DNA of 38,274 bases from a virus. Positions 13,221 through 21,795 of the stretch are shown piece by piece. A program made the translations under genes and the position numbers. Within the stretch, counting starts at the first letter, position 1, and every line of letters starts with the position of its first letter. The notes under the pieces are model-generated. The model was given only the letters and a program-made list of their open reading frames with translations. It was not told where the DNA came from and did not search any database. Location: positions 1 to 38,274 of IMG/VR virus record IMGVR_UViG_3300025886_000075; one strand, given 5' to 3'.

Positions 13221-15293
13221 ATGGAAGAAGATTTCCTAATGAACGAAGACGGTTCTGAAAAAGTGGACGAGCCTACTGAGCGTAGAAAAACGCTTGTTAC
13301 ACAATGGCTTTCTAAAATTAAATCTGCAAAACTGTTCCACGATAAAAGCTATAAGCAAATTAGGCGTGATATGGATGCTGCGCTCAAGGGGTTTGATGAC
13401 AAGAATTGGTCTGAAGACCAGTATGTTGCAAACGTCCTTAACCGGCACGTTCAGCAGCGCACAGCGCAACTCTACGCAAAGAACCCTAAAGCGATAGCTA
13501 CACGACGCCCCAGGATGAATTATGAGGTCTGGGACGGTGACGCGGATACTTTAGCGGGTGCGTTTGCAGCTGCACAACAAGCACAAGAGCTTGGGATGCC
13601 ACCACCTCCACCGGCTCAAGCGATTATACAAGATTATCAGAACGGTACGAACCAATCTAAAATGCTGGATAACGTAGCTAAGACGCTAGAGCTTTTGTTT
13701 GATTACTACATGAAAGAGCAGCAGCCAGCTTTTAAATCTCAAATGAAGGCTTTGGTTCGACGTGTTGTAACGACAGGTGTTGGATTTGTTAAAGTGGGTT
13801 TCCAGCGTGACGTTGACCGTAGCCCAGAAGTCGCCGCAAAAATATCTGACGTTCAAGCGCAGATCGATTTTTTACGACGTGTCAGCGAAGGCGTTTCTGA
13901 TGGAACAATCCTTGAGGATGATCCGCAGATAGAAGAATTGATGTTATCAATGCAATCGCTGATGAGCGAGGAAATGGTAGTTATTCGCGAAGGTCTTGTG
14001 TTTGATTTTCCAGAAGCAAATTCAATTATTGTTGACCCGATGTGTCGCCAGATGCGCGGATTTGTAGGCGCTGGCTGGATCGCGCATGAATTGTTTCTTA
14101 CGCCCGAAGAGGTTAAGGAAATTTACGATGTTGACCTAAAAAATCAATACAAAAGTTACGATATGAAAGGGCGTTTAAATGGCCCTTCTGACCCATATCA
14201 AAATATGTCATCGTATGGTGATATTAGTGACGAAGACAAATCAAAAGGCTTAGTCCAAATATATGAAGTGTTTGACCGAAAAACGGGTCTGCAATATTGC
14301 CTGGCGGACGGGTACAAAGATTTCTTACGTGAGCCAATGTCTCCCGACGTAAAAGTCGAAACGTTTTGGCCTGTTTTTTCTTTGGTATTTAATGAAGTTG
14401 AACATCAGGAAAATTTATATCCGCCTTCTGACATATCTCTGCTTCTGCCGATGCAACACGAATATAACAGAGCGAGACAAGGTTTGCGGGAGCATAGACG
14501 CGCAAATCGTCCCAAATATGCTGCGCCAGCTGGTGTCTTGGAGGATGTAGATAAGGAAAAGTTGGCAACGCACCCCGCGAATGCTGTGATTGAGCTACAG
14601 GCGCTTGCAGCGGGTCAAAAGGTTAGTGATGTAATTCAGCCTGTGGGCCAAATTGGAATAGACCCAAATCTTTATGAAGTAAGAACGATCTTTGATGATA
14701 TACAGCTAGTCGTCGGCGCTCAAGAAAGCAGTTTTGGCGGGTTGTCAAAAGCCACGGCTACTGAAACATCGATTGCCGAAAGCGCACGTATGTCTAGCCT
14801 GGGCGCGAATGTGGATGAGCTTGACAGCTTCATGTCAGAAATCACAAGAGCGGCCGGTCAAGTATTGCTGACGGAGATGTCTGTCGAGGAGGTCAAAAAG
14901 ATTGCTGGCCCTGGGGCTGTGTGGCCTGAGATGACGCGCGACATGATTATGGAAGAGGTTTACCTGGAGATTGAAGCGGGTTCGACTGGCAAACCGAACC
15001 GAGCCGCCGAGCTTGCAAATATTGAACGCATTATGCCTTTCTTGTTGCAGCTTCCAGGTCTTGATCCAAAGTGGTTAGCCAAAGAGCTTTTGAAGCGTTT
15101 AGATGATAAGCTGGAACTGGAAGAGGCGTTTGCTGAACAGGTTCCAAGTATTGTTGCGATGAACTCCCAGCAACAACCAGGAACAGGCGACCCTGCTTCT
15201 CAAGGACAGGGTGGTCAGCAAGGCGGCGGCGCACAAAACGCGCCACAGCAACCACAGACTAGTGGGGGTAGACCTCCCATTGGTCAAATTTAA
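13221..15293 (+). CDS. portal protein
   Basis: A 690-aa protein forming the dodecameric DNA channel at one vertex. Features typical of portals directly after TerL are LNRHVQQRTAQLYAKNPKAIA near residues 72-92, DFPEANSIIVDP near 263-274, and an AxxTETSIAESARM segment near 510-525. The tail is Gln/Gly/Pro-rich (residues 640-690). It is longer than T7 gp8 and closer to P22-type portals in size. The ribosome binding site is excellent (AGGAGG, 8 bases). A second ATG lies 18 bases on, so the start could be 13239. Confidence 0.88.
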   Translation: MEEDFLMNEDGSEKVDEPTERRKTLVTQWLSKIKSAKLFHDKSYKQIRRDMDAALKGFDDKNWSEDQYVANVLNRHVQQRTAQLYAKNPKAIATRRPRMNYEVWDGDADTLAGAFAAAQQAQELGMPPPPPAQAIIQDYQNGTNQSKMLDNVAKTLELLFDYYMKEQQPAFKSQMKALVRRVVTTGVGFVKVGFQRDVDRSPEVAAKISDVQAQIDFLRRVSEGVSDGTILEDDPQIEELMLSMQSLMSEEMVVIREGLVFDFPEANSIIVDPMCRQMRGFVGAGWIAHELFLTPEEVKEIYDVDLKNQYKSYDMKGRLNGPSDPYQNMSSYGDISDEDKSKGLVQIYEVFDRKTGLQYCLADGYKDFLREPMSPDVKVETFWPVFSLVFNEVEHQENLYPPSDISLLLPMQHEYNRARQGLREHRRANRPKYAAPAGVLEDVDKEKLATHPANAVIELQALAAGQKVSDVIQPVGQIGIDPNLYEVRTIFDDIQLVVGAQESSFGGLSKATATETSIAESARMSSLGANVDELDSFMSEITRAAGQVLLTEMSVEEVKKIAGPGAVWPEMTRDMIMEEVYLEIEAGSTGKPNRAAELANIERIMPFLLQLPGLDPKWLAKELLKRLDDKLELEEAFAEQVPSIVAMNSQQQPGTGDPASQGQGGQQGGGAQNAPQQPQTSGGRPPIGQI

Positions 15294-15306
15294 CATGCTC
15301 GATTTG

Positions 15307-15335
15307 TTGAAATATGCGACTGATCGAGTTACACT
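15307..15335 (+). promoter_or_regulatory. sigma70-like promoter before the scaffold and capsid genes
   Basis: TTGAAA (15307-15312), 17 bases, TACACT (15330-15335), in the 85-base gap between portal and scaffold. The -35 box is identical to that of the promoter at 3168. It would boost capsid and scaffold expression. Confidence 0.5.
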
Positions 15336-15378
15336 TTAACCAACAGCGAAAGCTGGAACAAAATAAAGGACGCTAATA

Positions 15379-16338
15379 ATGGTCGATGAGACTGAAGTGT
15401 TGGAACCGTCCCCCGATACTGAAAACCAAACGGACGTAGAGGAAACGCTTTCGTCAAGCGTTGAAAGCGAAACTGAGGCCGATCTGTTAAGCGTTGTTCA
15501 AGACGCTATGCAGCCGACTGAAGAAACGGACTCGCAATCCGATGAGAATGTAGAAGAGAATATTGACGAAGTTGCAGCCGAGTCTGCTGAACCAGGTAAT
15601 GAGCCAGGTGAAGCAAATGAAGACTTCGATGATGTCCCATTTAATAAGCATCCGCGATTTAAAAAACTAATTGAAGAACGCAATGCGTTTAAGGAAGACG
15701 CCGAACAGTATGGCAAGATAACCGGATTTTTGGACACCAACAACGTTTCAGCTGATGAAGCTGCGGCGGGTTTACAAATAATGGCTCTGATGAAGGGCGA
15801 TCCAGTAGAAGCTTTAGCTGCGCTGAAACCTTACGTGCAACAGCTTTCTGAAGCAGCTGGCTATGTGATGCCAGATGACATTCAAAATAAAGTGAATGAT
15901 GGATTTTTAGACGAAGATGCGGGTCGTGAACTAGCTAAAACGCGGATGGACGCTCAACGAGAGCGTCAAATGCGAACTGATCTGGAAGAGCGGCAACAGC
16001 AGCAAAACTTTAAAGCCAACACTAATACGATGGCTGGCGCTGTGACTGAATGGGAAACAAAAACACGTCAATCTGATCCTGACTACGAACTCAAACAAGC
16101 TGAAATTGATGACCGAGTACGTGTACTAGTTTCTCAACGAGGCCGTCCAAACACGCCAGACATGGCGCTTTCAATGGCAAAAGAAGCCTATGACGGCGTT
16201 AATCAACGGTATGCAGGGCGCTTCCAGAACAAACGAGGCATTCGACCGGCATCAGGTGGAAAAATATCTGGAACACCAACGCCAGAACCCGCGAGCTTAA
16301 TGGAAGCCGTGCAACAAGCGTTGAATCCCACGTCCTAA
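15379..16338 (+). CDS. scaffolding / head-assembly protein
   Basis: A 319-aa highly charged protein between portal and capsid, the normal place for a scaffold. Residues 1-85 are extremely acidic and disordered-looking. Residues 85-240 are helical with a Gln-rich coiled coil (RERQMRTDLEERQQQQNF, about 193-210). The C-terminus (FQNKRGIRPASGGK) is basic, suiting capsid binding as in P22 and T7 scaffolds. Identity is by position and composition; it has no catalytic motif. AAAGGA precedes the ATG. Confidence 0.8.
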   Translation: MVDETEVLEPSPDTENQTDVEETLSSSVESETEADLLSVVQDAMQPTEETDSQSDENVEENIDEVAAESAEPGNEPGEANEDFDDVPFNKHPRFKKLIEERNAFKEDAEQYGKITGFLDTNNVSADEAAAGLQIMALMKGDPVEALAALKPYVQQLSEAAGYVMPDDIQNKVNDGFLDEDAGRELAKTRMDAQRERQMRTDLEERQQQQNFKANTNTMAGAVTEWETKTRQSDPDYELKQAEIDDRVRVLVSQRGRPNTPDMALSMAKEAYDGVNQRYAGRFQNKRGIRPASGGKISGTPTPEPASLMEAVQQALNPTS

Positions 16339-16350
16339 TGGAGAATAAAA

Positions 16351-17403
16351 ATGGCTTTTAGTTCAGCCGAACTTTCGAATATCGCAAATGCCGCGCTCGA
16401 TTATTACATCGACAAGGGCAATGTTTACTCTCAATCGCTTCAAGACAAGCCCTTGCTCAAAGCCGTTGATGGCGGAGCAAAAACCTTCCCTGGCGGAAAA
16501 GGTGAATTGTCTGTTGCTGTAAAAGGTAACTACACAACAACCGTAGCTGGTTACACACACAACGATACTGTTGCGTATGCTAATCCCGCAAATATCCAAC
16601 GTGCTGCGTATGCTTGGAAAGAGCATCACGCTGGTATCTCGCTCACTATGACCGAGTTAAAGCGCGACGGTATTTCTGTAACTGACAGTACAACTTCGTC
16701 AGGCACGTCAAACCATTCTGGTCGTGACCAGCACGTTCTCGTAAACTTGTTTCAAGACAAGCTCGATGACATGATGGAAGGCTACAGTCGCGGAATGAAC
16801 GATTTCCTCTATGGCGACGGTACTGGTGACGCAAACGCGATTGCGGGTATTCAGTCAATCATCAAGGATGACCCATCAGCTACTGGATCGACTGTTGGTG
16901 GACTGTCAACCGTCACAAATACGTGGTGGAGAAACCGCTCCAATGTTGCAATCACTACTTCTGCAACAGGTCAGGAACTGATCGAAACTATGCATAGTGA
17001 AATGCGTCAGCTAAAACGTTTTGGCGGTCGTCCAAACGTGGCAGTCTGTGGATCAGCATTTCTTGACCGTCTAGCTGATGAGTTACGTCGCAACGGCAAT
17101 TACTCGCAAACTGGCTTTTCAAAAGGCCAGAATATCAGCATGGGTGAAATCAACTATAATGGGCTTACTTTTCAATACGATCCAGCATTAGATGATCTAA
17201 CCATTTCTGGCAAAAATCCTGATAAACGCTGCTACATTATGGATACGTCCAAATTGTGCATGTATTATATGGATGCAGAAAAGATGAAGCGTCATAGCCC
17301 AGCACGTCCTGCAACTCAGTACGTCATGTATCGCGCTATCACTACTACTGCGGCACTCTCAGCTACTCAGCTAAATTGCCACGGTGTTTACGAAATCTCA
17401 TAA
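16351..17403 (+). CDS. major capsid protein
   Basis: A 350-aa protein expected to have the HK97 fold. Visible elements are an N-terminal helix (LSNIANAALDYYIDK) and a long strand region with KGELSVAVKGNY near residues 49-60. Next are a spine-helix segment (LVNLFQDKLDDMMEGYSRGMNDFLYGDG, about 130-157) and a P-domain phrase (NVAVCGSAFLDRLADELRRNG). The closing strands match late-capsid order (CYIMDTSKLCMYYMD...). It follows the scaffold by 12 bases with GGAG as ribosome binding site and is followed by a strong hairpin terminator. Confidence 0.88.
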   Translation: MAFSSAELSNIANAALDYYIDKGNVYSQSLQDKPLLKAVDGGAKTFPGGKGELSVAVKGNYTTTVAGYTHNDTVAYANPANIQRAAYAWKEHHAGISLTMTELKRDGISVTDSTTSSGTSNHSGRDQHVLVNLFQDKLDDMMEGYSRGMNDFLYGDGTGDANAIAGIQSIIKDDPSATGSTVGGLSTVTNTWWRNRSNVAITTSATGQELIETMHSEMRQLKRFGGRPNVAVCGSAFLDRLADELRRNGNYSQTGFSKGQNISMGEINYNGLTFQYDPALDDLTISGKNPDKRCYIMDTSKLCMYYMDAEKMKRHSPARPATQYVMYRAITTTAALSATQLNCHGVYEIS

Positions 17404-17406
17404 ATT

Positions 17407-17433
17407 GAGTGGGGCGCTTTTGCGCCCCCTCTT
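17407..17433 (+). terminator. GC-rich hairpin after the major capsid gene
   Basis: GGGGCGC (17411-17417) pairs with GCGCCCC (17422-17428) around TTTT, extended by GAG/CTC with one bulged base, and followed by TT. It is probably a partial terminator or 3' stabiliser that raises capsid mRNA relative to downstream genes. Confidence 0.65.
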
Positions 17434-17450
17434 AACCTGGAAGGAAGAAA

Positions 17451-17882
17451 ATGTTTGATAAGATTAACTGCAACGTTGCTATCGGTGGAGATAGTCGCGC
17501 GGTTGTAAACAAGCCATATTGCACAGTCGCTGAAGTTTTACTTTTGCAATCAATTCACGGTCAAGATGCAGTCACGAATATTCGAGTTTATGACACTCTT
17601 GACACTGACGACACACAAGAACGTGACCGACTTGGGAATTTTTACGGTGATGACAAAGTTATTGCCCTTTTTAATCAGTTTGGTGATTTGCCTAAAGTTT
17701 TGGCGGATTCTCGCATTCCCGACGAAATTCTTGATCCTGTTTGGGTGTCGGAGCGCAGTAAGCCAAAAGCCAAGGCCAAGGCTAAAGCGCCGGCGCGCAA
17801 ACGCGCACGTACAGAAAAAGGTCATTTTATAAAAGATGACCCAGATACGCCCGAAAACGAAGCGTTTATAGAAAGCGAATAA
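17451..17882 (+). CDS. small head-associated protein of unknown function, 143 aa
   Basis: A 143-aa protein between capsid and adaptor. Residues 1-98 are mixed alpha/beta with NKPYCTVAEVLLLQSIHG and GDLPKVLADSRIPDEIL. A basic stretch follows (KPKAKAKAKAPARKRART, about residues 104-121), then an acidic tail. The basic stretch could touch packaged DNA. Location suggests a head or connector component; no family recognised. AAGGAAG precedes the ATG. Confidence 0.6.
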   Translation: MFDKINCNVAIGGDSRAVVNKPYCTVAEVLLLQSIHGQDAVTNIRVYDTLDTDDTQERDRLGNFYGDDKVIALFNQFGDLPKVLADSRIPDEILDPVWVSERSKPKAKAKAKAPARKRARTEKGHFIKDDPDTPENEAFIESE

Positions 17883-17883
17883 T

Positions 17884-18594
17884 ATGCCACGAGGTGTTAC
17901 ACTTGGTCAGCTTATCACTGATCTGCGCAGTGAAGCCGGTCACAGTTTGCAAGCTAACCTGGGCAAAGCAACCCGCGACGTGTTTGTAAATTTGATTGAT
18001 CGGACACAGCGGCGACTTTGGGCAGACTACAGTTGGCCTTTTTTAAGTGTAACCCGCGATCTCGCAATTAACGCTGGGCAGCGCTATTATGATTTGCCCA
18101 GCGACGTTACGTTTGAGCGCATTGAGAGAATGGAAACAAAGCATGGTGATGTTTGGGGCAAGATGCATTTTGGCATTACCAACGAGCATTACAATCAACA
18201 TGACAGCGACAGAGGCATACGTTCAAGCCCAATTAGACGCTATGACACCTATGAAGGCAATCAGTTAGAAATCTGGCCGATCCCAGCCGAAAATAGTGAT
18301 CCGTCTACGTTTAAGGGTCTTGTCCGATTGCATGGAATAAAAAACCTGTCTGCCCTTGTAGCCGAGGCTGATACGGCAGATTTAGATGACCAGCTAATTT
18401 TATTATACGCTGCCGCAGAGCTTGCAGCACGGCAAAAGCAGGGTGATGCAAACAACAAACTTGCCCAGGCTCAAGCACATTACGGTAGGTTGAAAGCTCG
18501 TATGTCAAAAACTGAAACATTTGTCATTGGGGGCGGCGAGCCAGAAGGAATGTACAGACCAAAAGGCCCACCATTAATTGCGTCCACAGGTTAA
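17884..18594 (+). CDS. head-to-tail adaptor / tail tubular A-like protein
   Basis: A 236-aa protein with the recognisable adaptor layout: LGQLITDLRSEAGHS and LIDRTQRRLWADYSWPFL (about residues 36-53), then AGQRYYDLPSDVTFERIERME and a C-terminal helical region DDQLILLYAAAELAARQKQGDANNKLAQA. T7 gp11-type and P22 gp4-type connectors share the 'W..Y.WP.l' and 'YDLP.D' phrases. It is followed by the nozzle-size protein, the same order as T7 gp11-gp12. Confidence 0.78.
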   Translation: MPRGVTLGQLITDLRSEAGHSLQANLGKATRDVFVNLIDRTQRRLWADYSWPFLSVTRDLAINAGQRYYDLPSDVTFERIERMETKHGDVWGKMHFGITNEHYNQHDSDRGIRSSPIRRYDTYEGNQLEIWPIPAENSDPSTFKGLVRLHGIKNLSALVAEADTADLDDQLILLYAAAELAARQKQGDANNKLAQAQAHYGRLKARMSKTETFVIGGGEPEGMYRPKGPPLIASTG

Positions 18595-18597
18595 GTT

Positions 18598-20664
18598 ATG
18601 GCATACATTCTAGTTGAAGATTTTAGAGGTGGATTAGACACCAGGCGTATGAATGTTACGGCGACGCCTGGCACTCTTATCGAAATTAAAAACGCCCATA
18701 TCACGCGCGGAGGCGAAATTGAAAAGCGTCCAGCGTTTGTAGAGCTTGCAACCCTACCCTCTGGAACAATTGGATTAGCTGCATCTGGCGGTCAAATTTA
18801 TGTGTTTGGATCAGCAGCCCCTGCATCAATCACGTTTCCTGTGGGTACGCCGTCTAATATAAACTACGTGCAGTTACTGCATCCATCAGGTGAAGCATTA
18901 ACTGACGTTTTAACGGTCGAGTTTTACAACGGTCAATTGTATGCTGCCGCGCAGTTTAGCGATGGTCGAATTTATCATTACTTCAATGGAACGCGAATTA
19001 CCGATTGGTTTGACGGTCGAGCGCGAACAACGATTGAAATTAACGCGGGGTCTGCCGGTGGTACAGCAGCAACAGCATCTTTTACTGTCTCAACTGGAAC
19101 ACAAAACCCTGGGGATAATATCCGTACTATTACATCGCAAACGACTGATCTAATTTCTTCAGTCATTCCGCACACTGGAAATAATTCGACAACTGCTACT
19201 AATATCGCGACAGCAATTTCTGGTGGGTCGCACGGATACACAGCGGCAGCTGTGGGTGCGGTCGTGACGATAACAGCGCCAGCCACAGGAATAACGTATA
19301 ACAATTTCGCCCTAGCGGTCGGCGTCGATGGAGCCGCAGCAGTAAGCAGCGTAACTAATTTTGTAGGCGGTATCGATAACGCCATCAGCGACATAACAGT
19401 CGATGGTGTGTCTATTATTGGCTCTCAGGTAGCTTGGGGAACAAGTCACAGTCTCACGGCTTTTAACCTGGCGGAAGAAATTAACGATTTCCCAAGCTCT
19501 CCAGAATATCAGGCCACAGCTGTAGGTGCATTTGTAAACATCATTTCTAAAACCAGTGGGTCTTCTTTTAACAATAAGGCTGTGTCGGTTACGACAACTG
19601 GTAACGTGACGACTGTTTTTGATCCAACAAGCCAGAGTTATTTGGACGGTGGTGCAGACGCCAGTACAATCAACGGGTACACGCCTGGGGCGGTTGTGCG
19701 TCCAGTAAAATCGAAGATGTATGCGTTATCTGATTCTCTTCTGCACTACTCAGCTATAAATGATCCCAGCGAGTGGAATGACATTAGCGTTGGCGCTGGG
19801 TTTATTAATTTAGCGAATAATGCAAAAGGATCAGAAAGTTTAAAAGCTATTGCGAACTATTTTGACAACATTGCCATTCTCGCTGAGAGCGCAATCCAGA
19901 TTTGGTTTGTTGATCCAGACGAAACAAAAAATACTCAAATCCAAGTTTTGCAAAACACTGGAACGATTGCGCCTGATAGCGTCGTCGAATTCGGAGACAA
20001 TGATGTGTTTTATCTTAGTCTTAGCGGCATTAGGTCACTTAGATCGCGTGACTCAAGTAATGCTGCATTTGTTGGCGATATCGGCAACCCAATTGATGAT
20101 TTAATCGTAGCGGAATTGCAAGCTAACCGGCTGGCGTGTGAGCTATCTAAGGGGACGCTTGAGCCGCGCGACGGTCGTTATATGCTTGCGATTGGCTCAA
20201 AGATTTACGTCTTTTCTTACTTTCCAAGTTCTAAAGTATCGGCGTGGTCAGTTTACGAGCCAGGTTTCGTTGTGGACAGGTGGGCGTTTGATGGTCGGCA
20301 AACTTTATGTCGATCTGGCAACAAGCTTTATTCTTTAGGCGGCGAAAACGCTAACGTATATGACAGTAGCGAGGTCGTGGTTCAAATGCCGTTTTTGGAT
20401 GGCTCTGCACCCGCCACATCAAAAGATTTCCATGCAATAGACGCGACGTGCGAAAATACTTGGACTATGTTTGTAGGAACAGACCCCCAAAACATTTTAG
20501 CCTATGAAGAAATAGCAACTTTTGTGCAAACGACTTATGGGCAGGGTCGCGTCGGCATGAGCGGCTATTCTACACATATTGCGCCAAGGCTAGTCTGCGC
20601 CCAACCAGGGCCAGCAAAACTTGGTAATATTGCGATCCATTACGATAGCGCGGAGAGTGGTTAA
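18598..20664 (+). CDS. tail nozzle / tail tubular B-like protein
   Basis: A 688-aa protein starting EDFRGGLDTRRMNVTATPGT..IKNAHITRGGEIEKRPAFV, a beginning typical of T7 gp12-like or stabilisation-type nozzle proteins that form the tail tube below the adaptor. Residues about 140-350 hold two repeated beta modules, each carrying a GAxVxI phrase (VGAVVTITAPATG; VGAFVNIISKTSG). The C-terminal half has propeller-like phrases (SLSGIRSLRSRDSS; DGRYMLAIGSKIYVF). Its stop overlaps the next ATG as TAATG. Confidence 0.8.
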   Translation: MAYILVEDFRGGLDTRRMNVTATPGTLIEIKNAHITRGGEIEKRPAFVELATLPSGTIGLAASGGQIYVFGSAAPASITFPVGTPSNINYVQLLHPSGEALTDVLTVEFYNGQLYAAAQFSDGRIYHYFNGTRITDWFDGRARTTIEINAGSAGGTAATASFTVSTGTQNPGDNIRTITSQTTDLISSVIPHTGNNSTTATNIATAISGGSHGYTAAAVGAVVTITAPATGITYNNFALAVGVDGAAAVSSVTNFVGGIDNAISDITVDGVSIIGSQVAWGTSHSLTAFNLAEEINDFPSSPEYQATAVGAFVNIISKTSGSSFNNKAVSVTTTGNVTTVFDPTSQSYLDGGADASTINGYTPGAVVRPVKSKMYALSDSLLHYSAINDPSEWNDISVGAGFINLANNAKGSESLKAIANYFDNIAILAESAIQIWFVDPDETKNTQIQVLQNTGTIAPDSVVEFGDNDVFYLSLSGIRSLRSRDSSNAAFVGDIGNPIDDLIVAELQANRLACELSKGTLEPRDGRYMLAIGSKIYVFSYFPSSKVSAWSVYEPGFVVDRWAFDGRQTLCRSGNKLYSLGGENANVYDSSEVVVQMPFLDGSAPATSKDFHAIDATCENTWTMFVGTDPQNILAYEEIATFVQTTYGQGRVGMSGYSTHIAPRLVCAQPGPAKLGNIAIHYDSAESG

Positions 20665-21182
20665 TGTATTTCAGACAGGCTGAACCAGAGGAAGTTTATA
20701 ACGTAGCACTTCATATGCGTGATCGAGATTTTGAAGAAATAGACGCGCTTCGCTGGTCAGAAGGCCGTGAAGAATTAGCCCAAGGATTGTGTAACGATCT
20801 TGGTAATTTTGAAAATGTGTTTGTTTGTGGTGATGATGACGGGCCTGTCGCGATTGTTTGTTATATTCCGCTGCGCAGAGGTGTGTGGAATTTGGGGATG
20901 TTTGCGACAGATTCTTTTCAAAATGTGGGCAGCTTTCTGACAAAGCGGATAATCCGTGACATAATACCCGCATTAGATCATGGCGGAGCGCACCGCGTGG
21001 AGTGTCAAAGTATCGTTGGTTACGAGGCGGTTCATGCCTGGCTCGAATTCTTAGGTTTAAGAGAGGAATGCTTGTTGAAAGGTTTCGGAAAGAATGGCGA
21101 AGATTTTAAAACGTTTTCTTGGGTTCGAGATGAAGCCGGTCATTACGGCTGGGACAGAGGGAAAATTGTAAATGTGCATTAA
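20664..21182 (+). CDS. GNAT-fold protein in the T7 gp13 position
   Basis: A 172-aa protein with GNAT acyltransferase layout: an N-terminal MYFRQAEPEEV strand-helix, a central strand GPVAIVCYIPL..GVWNLGMFAT, and the C-terminal 'R-V-E-C-Q..G-Y-E-A-V-H-A-W-L-E-F-L-G-L' helix-strand (about residues 113-133) typical of GNATs. The acetyl-CoA-binding Q/RxxGxG/A loop is not clear, so enzyme activity is doubtful. T7 gp13, an internal-protein assembly factor, also has a GNAT-like fold and sits after the nozzle gene, so this is likely its counterpart. Confidence 0.65.
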   Translation: MYFRQAEPEEVYNVALHMRDRDFEEIDALRWSEGREELAQGLCNDLGNFENVFVCGDDDGPVAIVCYIPLRRGVWNLGMFATDSFQNVGSFLTKRIIRDIIPALDHGGAHRVECQSIVGYEAVHAWLEFLGLREECLLKGFGKNGEDFKTFSWVRDEAGHYGWDRGKIVNVH

Positions 21183-21795
21183 TAACAACGCTGCAATCGC
21201 GACGGCTGACTCCGAAGCAGAACGTATTCGGTTAGAAGAAGAGCAACGTCAGGCTCGAATTGTTGGTGGTCGAGACGCGATTAACAGCGCATTCGCCAGT
21301 TACAACGATGATTTTTACGCTGATCGAGCGCAAGGCTACGTTGATTTTGCACAGCCCGATCTGGATAAACAATTTGAAAACGCGGGAAAGCAGCTTGCTG
21401 CGTCGTTGGCGCGTCGTGGTGTTTCGAATTCGAGTGAAGCTATTAGCCGAAAAAATGATAACCTTGACCTCTATAATAAAGCAAAAACATCGATCATTGA
21501 TAAGGGTCGGGAACACAGCAGCGCGACCCGCAATGCGCTTGAGGGTGTGAAGGGAGAGCTTTTAACGCAAAATCAGGCGCTTGCTGATCCAACACTGATG
21601 GCAAACACTGCTGCCAATCGCATTTTAGCGGCTACAACTCTGCCAGCTTACTCTCCTATCGGACAGATTTTTGCATCAGCAAGCGACGCTGTTGCCACGG
21701 GTGTAGGGCTGAATAACCGTGGTATGTTAAATGAAAGATACCAAATTGGTAATTTGTTCTCTCCTGGCAGATCAGACAGAATTGTGAGAACTTAG
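21172..21795 (+). CDS. internal virion / ejection protein, 207 aa
   Basis: A 207-aa helical protein starting Met-Cys. Residues 33-105 (GGRDAINSAFASYNDDFYAD..., ...ARRGVSNSSEAISRK) align by eye with a segment of the next, larger protein, suggesting a duplicated ejection-protein domain. It starts 11 bases inside the GNAT gene. It lies between nozzle and giant protein, where internal core proteins are found. No catalytic motif. Confidence 0.6.
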   Translation: MCINNNAAIATADSEAERIRLEEEQRQARIVGGRDAINSAFASYNDDFYADRAQGYVDFAQPDLDKQFENAGKQLAASLARRGVSNSSEAISRKNDNLDLYNKAKTSIIDKGREHSSATRNALEGVKGELLTQNQALADPTLMANTAANRILAATTLPAYSPIGQIFASASDAVATGVGLNNRGMLNERYQIGNLFSPGRSDRIVRT

